Origin: Closterium sp. Naga37s-1
Taxonomy: Eukaryota > Streptophyta > Zygnematophyceae > Desmidiales > Closteriaceae
DNA length: 64,000 nt
Assembly: GCA_947471745.1 (NCBI GenBank)
Contig: CANJKZ010000530.1
Span: 62,001-126,000 of the forward strand
Direction: 5' to 3'
Shown: piece after piece, positions 11,401 to 29,800 of the stretch
Layout of the letters: every line of letters starts with the position of its first letter
Numbering within the stretch: position 1 is the first letter of the stretch
The notes under the pieces: generated by a model
Database searches by the model: none
What the model was told of the DNA's origin: nothing
The model's input: only the letters and a program-made list of their open reading frames with translations
Position numbers and translations under genes: made by a program

Positions 11401-12182
11401 CGCGGGGAAGGAAGGCACGTCGGGCTCGTCTGCTTCGTCCTCCTCCTCCTTCATCCCCTCGTAGTCGTCGCGATGAGCTTCCCACTCGCCCACCCGCGTG
11501 CGCGTGGGCAACTGGACGGACAAGAGGGACGAGGGACGAGTGAAGAGAGAGGAGGGAATGAAGAGGGGTAAGCGAAGCGGGATAGTGGACGAGGGTAGAG
11601 AGAAAAGAGAGGACAAGCACATGCAATGAAGTAAAGAAATTTCTTCAAAGTGGGGGAACCATGAGAAGGTTGAGGAGGAGAAATTACGACTCCTTCCTCC
11701 TTTCTATACTGTCTTCTCCGAAACCCGAACCCGAAACCGCGAACCCCGAAACCCGAAACCTTAAAACCGCATCCCAAACCCATAAAGCTTCCACTCGTTC
11801 AATCCCGTGCGCGTGCGCAGATCTCAAGCCATAACGCCGGCGAAGCGAGGGCAGCTGAGTGGGATTTGACTGGAAGAAACCCGGAACGACTTGCGAACCT
11901 ACATTTCCAGAATAAACGCTTGTACGCGCGGGGTAGTGCCTTTTGTACGATAGGGTTTGTATCTAAGGCGCCTAAGGCGTTAATGCTTTGATTGGAGTAG
12001 AACGGAGGGGAGTGAGCAGAGCAACCTACCGCCTTACACGAAGCAGGGAGGAAGATTCCGTCAGAAAGCAGGTATTCAACGAATTCGGGCGGGAGAGGGA
12101 CGATCTCTGTGCGGAGCGAGACGGAGCGGAATTTTGGGTACCAGCTCTGGATCTGGCACGCGAGCACGTCGGCGCGACGCAT
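2403..12182 (-). CDS. CDC123: CDC123 homologue, eIF2 assembly chaperone (6 exons)
   Basis: CDC123 is an ATP-grasp-fold cytosolic protein that binds eIF2 gamma and promotes assembly of the eIF2 trimer. Exons, in order: 12182-12038, 11477-11323, 11194-11088, 10834-10503, 10374-10252 and 2803-2403. All boundaries are GT-AG, every phase agrees, and the sum is 1263 nt (420 residues plus stop). Family motifs are visible in order: exon 1 ends in the PLPPEFVEYLLSDGIFLP block; exon 2 has LPKLNWSCPK; exon 3 has DVGWLSATG and LLLKASDSL; exon 4 has FVLALRKWFDLRPEMEFRCF; exon 5 has GISQREITSFYPF; exon 6 has FDVYITRDGRVKLVDFN and LPLLFSWEE. The family's DFNPW/F motif reads DFNTY here. A hydrophilic insert of about 70 residues in exon 4 makes it longer than the usual 330-340 residues. 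Intron 5 (10251-2804) is swollen by a transposon insertion but both splice sites are intact, so the gene is probably functional. Confidence 0.93.
2911..3002 (-). repeat. 3' LTR of the GAG-only element, 3' portion
   Basis: 92 bp identical or nearly so to 9651-9742. Its outer edge abuts the TCACT target duplication. Confidence 0.88.
3096..5927 (+). pseudogene. Copia polyprotein fragment: linker, reverse transcriptase, RNase H (broken)
   Basis: The Gly/Ala-rich linker is followed by the conserved RT region (MDAEMASWKSTGTYVDEVPP, WIFRVKRPPGSPP, FKARYVARGFSQ) and, further on, the catalytic YVDDL region (near 4890) and the RNase H domain to about 5870. The frame is broken by several point stops (first at 4653; others near 4957 and 5303), so it encodes no working enzyme. 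The end of RNase H carries an exact in-frame tandem duplication of 81 bp (5655-5735 and 5736-5816). Confidence 0.85.
6104..6232 (+). repeat. Short copia LTR (129 bp)
   Basis: Starts TGTCAAAC after the polypurine tract CTATGGGGGTG and ends TTCTCACA. The same layout and about the same length recur in the other copia elements of this window (129-131 bp). The next bases, TGGTTTGG, resemble the start of a primer-binding site, so a tandem LTR arrangement is possible. Confidence 0.75.
6233..7090. other. Unassigned sequence between two copia LTRs
   Basis: No ORF of note, no homology I recognise and no obvious repeat. Base composition is more balanced than in the flanking polyprotein sequence. Confidence 0.4.
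7091..7254 (+). repeat. Solo LTR with 5-bp target duplication
   Basis: 164 bp beginning TGTCAGAAT and ending ATTCTGACA, a perfect 9-bp terminal inverted repeat. It is flanked by CGTTG on both sides (7086-7090 and 7255-7259). The interior (GTGGGGTACTCTGTAG, GAGTACAACCCAAT) resembles the 130-bp copia LTRs elsewhere in the window. It fits a solo LTR left by recombination between the two LTRs of a complete element. Confidence 0.8.
7361..7833 (-). repeat. 3' LTR of the GAG-only element, 5' portion
   Basis: 473 bp collinear with 9748-10220. It starts (minus strand) with TGTTAGGG directly after a purine-rich tract. The remaining 92 bp of this LTR are at 2911-3002, on the far side of a 4.36-kb insertion. 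Confidence 0.9.
7906..9549 (-). CDS. Copia gag with two zinc knuckles and a protease remnant
   Basis: A 547-codon uninterrupted frame. The N-terminal half is a UBN2-type copia capsid region (RFNGSNYNVWRKKF; a conserved QGLPKEW). Two zinc knuckles of the CX2CX4HX4C type follow (CYQCGKRGHKAINC and CDYCGRYGHRAAEC), then the aspartic protease active-site motif WFMDSGCTRHM. Integrase and reverse transcriptase are missing: shortly after the protease motif the frame passes into an acidic, Ala/Val-rich tail containing EMPRRSERLKK, which resembles the linker that normally precedes reverse transcriptase. I infer a large internal deletion that kept the frame open. The intact frame and near-identical LTRs suggest recent mobility using another element's enzymes. 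Confidence 0.88.
   Translation of the reverse strand: MGDEASSGSSVSLGDPQLKALLEALASGRLVAKPTIGLSEAQRFNGSNYNVWRKKFIRRAEEVDLLPYYRPDEETMEGVAPSPTDTKEKIAAFKKQSKQAFFQLCHSVADGIAVDLDQFAGELNSAQRAWEYLESTYMGTNDVNKKAIRKQLLMLSMEKGEKIITYINRAKNYNDDLRVMGAAETEHEMIDYIIQGLPKEWESDIGMFTYQPPESLTKLQEILQSLETVKEMRKKKAAAAATDFDEERPALVNATKAFGACYQCGKRGHKAINCYENPRSRNYKGKAVENEKGENGGAEWQQKRGFGGKCDYCGRYGHRAAECYSNPNSRSYKGPSQQRNVAAKANVAEAEKEDVILGGAHLANVVRLPKEAPQTDDHEKTAWFMDSGCTRHMTFRSELEELSNEADKSEDTDDTGASVEAAEKQEEEIVTMEAAAVNGGDGDGVNTFAAAIVVEDEAVNAKCVGVAVKGDIMVKGSKANATAKGRVLTKEEHVEGYETREVLSVEMPRRSERLKKMFHGLDVKALNFKTRKERFKVQELQGSVKAT
9651..10220 (-). repeat. 5' LTR of the GAG-only element
   Basis: A 570-bp direct repeat of 7361-7833 plus 2911-3002, bounded by TSD TCACT on the outside and by the TGGTATCAGAGC primer-binding site on the inside. 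Confidence 0.9.
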
Positions 12183-12612
12183 GGCTGCTGATGCTGAACG
12201 CTGAATCCGTGGTCTTGCTGAGTACGAAGCAAACGGAAAATTGGAGGAGCTCAGGAGGCGAAGCGTCTCGTCTCGTACCGAAAGTCGTGCGCAGAGGCCC
12301 ACACTACACACGATCGCGCGGCGGCGGACTAGGGCGCAGAGGTGCTGTCGGAGGTGCGATTCCTCCAAAGAGTGCTTCACTAGATCTCCAACTACCAGGA
12401 ATCAGGCGGACGAGGTGTGCCATTCACTAATAAACGAGATAGGGCATAGAATAAAAAGAAATGATGAGATGCGGCAACATGCACCAGGATAGTCAATATA
12501 ATTCCACCGTTCTCTAACAAACATTTTACTCTGGGTGAGCATGACAAACCAATTGATTCACAAAATACCCACAGTTGAAATTAGCCTGACCCCTTTTTGC
12601 AAAATATGCCAA
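12183..12612. promoter_or_regulatory. Intergenic spacer: CDC123 5' region and S1-gene 3' region
   Basis: 430 bp separate the stop of the S1-domain gene from the CDC123 start, both on the minus strand. It must hold the upstream gene's 3' end and the CDC123 promoter and 5' UTR. No clear TATA box is visible. Confidence 0.4.
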
Positions 12613-22893
<10,281 letters not shown>

Positions 22894-23886
22894 CGCTACG
22901 GCTTCCGCGGAAGGCCGCCACGCGTTCTACTTCCTCTAGTAGCAGTGACCGCTCTGACCACTGACCCGTTTCTGTTCCGTGTTGTTCAGAGCTATCTATT
23001 CTCGTGCTAATATACTGGTGTTGTCTGTGTCGTGTTATCTGTCCCTACCTGGAAAGGAGTATGCGATAGAAGCAGCTCCGAAATCTGTAAAGCAAAAGTG
23101 CTTTGCATGTGTTTCTGTTGGCGATTTGTATCGTGGAAAACTGGTGATTCGTGCTGCCACGTGCCCCTCGCCCCTCACGAATTTCCACGTCATGGAAGCC
23201 TCTGATGCCGTGGCTATCTGTTGATGGATGCCCAACGATCCACGTGCTAGAGGGAAGTAGCAGCCCTCACCACACTAGCACATGAAAGCACCACCTCACC
23301 TGAACCTTTCCATTGCCTCGGAACCAGGGTCGGGTGGTGGCGAGCTTCGCGCATGCCTCGCGAAAGTCAAGCGCGAGACAGTGTGGTGCATGTTTGCGTG
23401 CGTACCTGGGTAACAAACCGCGTCGCACTGTGAAATGCAAGAACGAATCAGCAATGCAGACGCGGCACGGTGCTCCCTCCCCCTTCCCCCTTGTCCCGGG
23501 AGAAATTCGCCCTTCCCCTTTTCTTCCAACCAAGCCTCTTCCCCTTCCTCCCTGCAGCGCCAGGTCGCTATTCCCTCGCAGCCGCTCCGCCGCGCCACTC
23601 GCTTCCCCCACTCCCTCCAGCCGACTGCCCCAGCTGTTGAGTTGAGATGGGCGTTGTGGTTTGGTTTGGCTAGCTTCTTCAAAAGCACAACCCAAATACA
23701 TGGCGCCATTTCGGATTTCTTGAATACTCCTTAGTCGCACTCGTCACCTTTTCGTCATCCTCCGAGCTACGTTACTCTCTCTACCTAAGTGAATCAGTTA
23801 CTAACGCCGCCGTACTTTAGTTCCAGACTATTTAAAACGAATTTTTATCGCTATATAATATATTATTTCTACAGGCGACGGCCAGT
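22894..23886. promoter_or_regulatory. Divergent spacer between the S1 gene and the HIR gene
   Basis: About 1 kb separates the two start codons and probably holds both promoters. The last bases before the HIR ATG (TATTATTTCTACAG) look like an intron 3' end, so HIR probably has a 5' UTR intron. An open minus-strand frame at 23267-23740 has no recognisable product and I do not call it. Confidence 0.45.
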
Positions 23887-26800
23887 ATGGAGAAGATGTT
23901 CGGACTGCTCCAGGTGGACCAATCAACGGTGGCCATGGTGGAGCATTTCGGGCGGTTCGTCAAGGCGCTCGACCCGGGCTGTCACTGCGTACCATGGTGC
24001 TGCTGCTACCGCCCCGCGGGGCTCATGAGCCTGCGCGTGCGCCAACTCGACGTGCGGTGCGAAACCAAAACCAAGGTATGGCTATCAGTACCGTTGTGGT
24101 TCGGTGTGTACGGGAGGGAGGTGGGGACGGGGGGAGAGGGGAAGAGGGCTATCACTGCGTGCCATGGTGCTGCTGCTATCGCCCCGCGGGGCTCATGAGC
24201 CTGCGCGTGCGCCAACTCGACGTGCGCTGCGAAACCAAAACCAAGGTTCGCGTCCTTCCTTCAAGAACCATGCGTCGCTCGACCGTTAAAGCCGAGTGTA
24301 ACGTCCGCGTGCGCCAACTCAGACTAAGGCCCCTGGTCGCGTATTTTTCCCCTCCAACAGCCTGAACGGCGCCATTGCAAACGACCCTCGGTTTCTTTAA
24401 TAATGGCACTCAGTAGAGTAACGGCCTCTACTGTTCCCTGTCCTCCATCTTGCAGCTCTTCGTGTCTCCCTTCCTGGTAGCACCTGATTTCTCCCCCCAC
24501 CCTTCATCTGAGTGTTTCGCTTTCCGACTTCAGGACAACGTGTTCGTGACAGTTGTCGCGTCGATACAGTACCAGGCGATTCGCGAGCAGATCGAGGACG
24601 CCTTCTACAAGCTGCAGGACCCTGTTTCCCCTTTTTATCCCCGTTTTTGGCTTCCCCGCTTCAGGACAACGTGTTTGTCACTGTAGTCGCGTCGATACAG
24701 TACCAGGCGATTCGCGAGCAGATCGAGGATGCCTTCTACAAGCTGCAGGACCCGCAGGCGCAGATCCGATCGTACGTCTTCGATGGTGAGTGCTCGCTGC
24801 GTGTTTTCAACGGTGTGCACTGCTCGGTCGTGCGTTGTTTTCCTCTTTTGACGCATTCTACAAGCTGCAGGACCCGCAGGCGCAGATCCGATCGTACGTC
24901 TTAGACGGTGAGTGCTGCAGGTTGCGCGTTTCATGGTGGCCGGTGCGTCACAAAAGCTCATGCATTACATAATTTAGACCCACTAGTTGTTTTCAATGCT
25001 GCGCGCGAGCGCACCTGGACTGTGTTTCGAAGGTGTTTTTGCTTTATTTGGCTGTTTTCTGTTCCCTCCACCATTTCATAGTAGTGTGCCCAAAATGGAT
25101 CAGGACCGTGTATTTGAGGTGAAGATCGATATCGCCCGTCCTTCCCCCCCCTTTCCCCTTTTCCTCCGTCTTTTTTGTCCTTTCTGCAGTGGTGCGCGCC
25201 AGTGTGCCCAAGATGGATCTGCATCGTGTGTTTGAGGTGAAGAACGAGATCGTTCATTCTTCCCCTCCCCTCCAATTCCCCTTTCCCCTTTCCTTTCCGC
25301 CCTCTCCTTCCTCTTCCCCGCAGTGGTGCGCGCCAGTGTGCCCAAGATGGATCTGGACCGTGTGTTTGAGGTGAAGAACGAGATCGCTCACACAGTGGAG
25401 GAAGAGCTTGAGAAGGTGGGTGGAGTGGGGGAGGGGAGGTAGGAGGGGAAAGGTCGAAATCCGAAGGATGTGGAGAGAGTGAGATGGAGTCGAAGGGAGA
25501 GATGCGAGAGAAGGGTAGGATGGTGAGGTTGGTTATGGTTCCAATAGCACAGACTTTGTTATTGTTGGTGCCGGTTTTGACACTGCCACAATTGCGGAGA
25601 TTGTTTTTGGTGTTTGTACGGCTATCATTGTAATTATTACAATCATAGCAGTACCACCATTAGAAGCAGTTTTCGCACTAGTAGCAGTGCCGGAACGAGC
25701 ACCAACAAAAGCATAGCCCGTTCTATTGTAATCACGGCCAACCTTTCCACGCTACCCCTTTCTCACGTCCCTTCCTTAATCCCACCACCCCTCTCTCTCA
25801 ACAAGCATAATCCTAACGCTTACCACCATTAGCAACACCAGAGCAACGAAGCGACAAGGTGAGAAATCGTTCGCGGAGACGTGTTGTGTATATCACTTCT
25901 CAAGATTTTTACTACTATTAAATTTTGGGTATGAAAAAAATGGTACACTTCTCCCTTTTATTTGATGTACATTCTCCCTCGGATTCAATAAGCAGGCGAT
26001 GAGGACGTACGGTTACCGCATTGTGCAGACCCTGATCGTGGATGTGGAGCCGGACCATCGAGTGAAGGCTGCTATGAACGAGATCAATGCCGGTAAGAGT
26101 GTAGATGATAACATATGACGCAAAATGTGAATGTGGAGCGGGCCGTATGTGAATGTGCATGTGGAGCGGGCCGTATGTGAATGTGGAGCGGGCCGTATGT
26201 GAATGTGGAGCGGGCCGTATGTGAATGTGGAGCGGGCCGTATGTGAATGTGCATGTGGAGCGGGCCGTATGTGAATGTGCATGTGGAGCGGGCCGTATGT
26301 GAATGTGCATGTGGAGCGGGCTGTATGTGAATGTGCATGTGGAGCGGGCCGTATGTGAATGTGCATGTGGAGCGGGCCGTATGTGAATGTGCATGTGGAG
26401 CGGGCCGTATGTGAATGTGCATGTGGAGCGGGCCGTATGTGAATGTGCATGTGGAGCGGGCCGTATGTGAATGTGCATGTGGAGCGGGCCGTATGTGAAT
26501 GTGCATGTGGAGCGGGCCGTATGTGAATGTGCATGGGTTGCACACGCTGATAGTGGATGTGGAGCCGGACAACCGAGTGAAGGCGGCCATGAACGAAGCT
26601 AATGCCGGTGAGAGTGTAGATAATGTACACATTTGTTTATATATGTGTGTAAAAATGTTCTATCCGTATGTGGATGTGGATGTAGTGCAGACGATGAATA
26701 GTGGGTGAGGAGCTTACCATTTAGTGAATGGCATAAAAGGGTGGACTTTTACATTTGTAGATTCGCATAAATGTGCTGTAGGAATTTTACATTTACATTT

Positions 26801-29800
26801 GTAATGTGCACCTATTTCCATCTGCCCTTGTGTTAAGTTACTCACTCACACACTATGTTCCCCAATCCTCCCTGCAGCCCAGCGCATTCGCATGGCCACA
26901 CAGGAGAAGGCAGAAGCAGAGAAGATCCTGCAGGTAATGCAAGCAATGCTCTATCGCATCGCTCCTTGAGGCGCCTTTCCCAATCCCAGTATACGCATTC
27001 GCCCACTTTGTTTCACACGTTGCTGAAAGTTGAACGGACTAAAAACACAAACGTCTTTGCCGATCCCAGTATCTCCCTGTTTTCTCTCACTCATTGCCGA
27101 GCTATTTGTATGGTGCTTGTGAGCGAGCTCCACACTCTGCTTCTGCTCTGCACTTTTGAGTCGACTCAAAAGTCATCTATTTTTATGGTGCTTGTGAGTG
27201 AGCTCCACACTCTGCTTCTGCTCTGCACGGCAGGTGAAGAAGGCAGAAGGAGAGGCGGAGGCAAGGTACCTCTCAGGCGTGGGCGTGGCGAGACAGAGAC
27301 AGGTGAGGGGCTACTGGGTGTGTGCTGACTGGAAACATGCTTGTGCTGGCTGGAAACATGCTTGTGTTCTGCACCCACCACCACGGAAGGATACAGGCGA
27401 GGTACGTGGCAGGTGGGCGTTGTGGGACAGAGACAGGTGTGCCTCTATCTGACTGTAATCCCATGGGCGCTGGGCTTTCTGGAGCATGAACCACCTGTCT
27501 GAACCTAGAAATCCTGTCCGAACCTAGATATTCTCTCCGAACCTAGACATGCTGTCCGAACCTAGACATCCTGTCTGAACCTAGACATTCTCTCCGAACC
27601 TAGACATGCTGTCCGAACCTAGACATGCTGTCCGAACCTAGACATGCTGTCCGAACCTAGACATGCTGTCCGAACCTAGACATGCTGTCCGAACCTAGAC
27701 ATCCTGTCCGAACCTAGACATCCTGTCCGAACCTAGACATCCTGTCCGAACCTAGACATCCTGTCCGAACCTAGACATCCTGTCCGAACCTAGACATCCT
27801 GTCCGAACCTAGACATCCTGTTCGAACCTAGACATCCTGTCCGAACCTAGACATCCTGTCCGAACCTAGACATCCTGCAATACTGCTGTCCTCAAGCCCT
27901 GCCCCCCACGTTCCCTCCGTCTTGCCTCCACTCCATAGTGCACGGCCAGAGGAACAGTGTCTTTCCCTCCCACCCCACCTCCCCCCCTCCTCATGCCATA
28001 GTGGGTGCGCTCAGCTTCCCGGAGCAAGTTGAGCAAGCTGAGCAAGTTCAGCAAGTTCTCGGTAGCAAAACGAAGGACGTGCTTTTGCGCCTGCACACTG
28101 TTCTTCATGCTCTGCCTGTCCTCCACTCCTCAACCCCTGCCCCCACCTCTCTCCCTCCTCTTCCCCCTCCCACCAGGCCATAGTGGACGGGCTGAGGGAC
28201 AGCGTGCGGGGCTTCTCAGAGCAAGTACCTTGAGACGCTGTGAGTCTTACTCCTCTTCTCACCCCCTCCCCTTCGCACCCTCCGTCCCCCAATCCGCCCC
28301 CTCCTCTTTTCCCATCAGGCCATAGTGGATGGGCTAAGGGACAGCGTGCTGGGATTCTCAGAGCATGTACCTTGAGACAATGCTAGTCTCAAGGGCCAGC
28401 GTGCTAAGATTCTCGGAGCCGGTGGTTCCTGTCAGCAGAACACCCTAGGACGTGCTGTGTGCCTTTCCTCCACTCCTCAGCCCCGCCCCCACCTGCCCCC
28501 TCTCCCTCCGCTTCCCCCTGCAGGCCATAGTGGATGGGCTAAGGGACAGCGTGCTGGCGTTGTCAGAGCAAGTGCCTTGAGACACTACACTCCGAGTATT
28601 CCTATTCTCACCCCCTACCCTCCCCGAGACACCCCCCCTCCCCCCAGGCCATACCATCGTGGATGGGCTGAGGGACAGCGTGCTGGGGTTGTCAGAGCAA
28701 GTACCCGGCACCACAACCAAAGATGTTCTGTGCTTCTCGCTGCGCCTTTCCTCCACTCCTCAACCCCTGCCTTTACCTGCACGCTCTCCCTCCTCCCCCT
28801 CCCCCCCTAGGCCATAGTGGAGGGGTTGAGGGACAGTGTGCTGGGGTTTTCAGAGCAAGTACCCGGCACCACACCAATAGACGTGCTGTGCTTCTCGCTG
28901 CGCCTTTCCTCCACTCCTCAACCCCTGCCTTTACTTGCCCGCTCTCCCTCCTCCCCCCCCCCCCCCTAGGCCATAGTGGAGGGGTTGAGAGACAGCGTGC
29001 TGGGGTTCTCAGAGCAAGTGCCGGGCACCACACCCAAGCACGTGCTTGACATGGTGAGAGGCGCGGAAGGGTGGGCATGGGCAGTGGAATCTGCGGGATA
29101 GGATGAGGTGGATGTGGTCTGAAACTCGGGTTGAGGGACAGCGTGCTGGGGTTCTCGGAGCAAGTGCCCGGCACCACACCCAAAGACGTGCTGGACATGG
29201 TGAGAGGCGAGGGGATGCATGGTGAGGCGAGGGGATGCATGGTGAGGCGAGGGGATGCATGGTGAGGCGAGGGGATGCATGGTGAGGCGAGGGGATGCAT
29301 GGTGAGACGAAGGGATGCACGTGTCAGAGGTTCACTGGTGATCCCCGATTGATCATAGGGAAAAGTTACAGGCTCGTTGTCCTGAGGGGTTATGAGCGTA
29401 CTGATCCGCTACTTAACAAGCCCTTTTATACCAATAATTTAGTGGCTGGGATTCTAACATGGTATTAAAGCGAAAGTTTCGGGTTCGAATCCCAGTGTGT
29501 GCACTTCGGGCATCCCAGTGCGGGGGGGTGTGAGAGGTCCACTGGTGATCCCCGATTGATCCTAGGGAAGGGTTACAGGCTCGTTGTCTTGGGGGTTATG
29601 GGCGCACTGACCCGCTACTTAATAAGTCATTTTATCCCAATGGTTTAGTGGTTGGGATTCTGACAGCATGGTGAGACGAGGGGATGCATGGTGAGACGAG
29701 GGGATGCATGGTGAGACGAGGGGATGCATGGTGAGACGAGGGGATGCATGGTGAGGCGAGGGGATGCATGATGAGACGAGGGGATGCATGGTGAGACGAG

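Noticed and set aside
23267..23740. 157-codon minus-strand ORF between the S1 and HIR genes
   Set aside because: No family resemblance, and it lies in the probable shared promoter region; ends in a donor-like GTGAGG, but I found no partner exon.
25918..26632. Minus-strand [22 protein letters not shown] repeat proteins
   Set aside because: By-products of the 28-bp minisatellite in HIR intron 4; all strands stay open because of the repeat.
27500..27873. CRISPR-like array of 19-bp repeats
   Set aside because: Units are contiguous with no spacers and lie in an intron of a eukaryotic gene: a minisatellite.
29440..29660. tRNA gene or tRNA-derived SINE (GGGTTCGAATCCC box and TTTAGTGG..GGGATTC)
   Set aside because: The spacing fits no tRNA fold; the pieces are an LTR end, a primer-binding site and the interior of a TRIM element with two matching LTRs.
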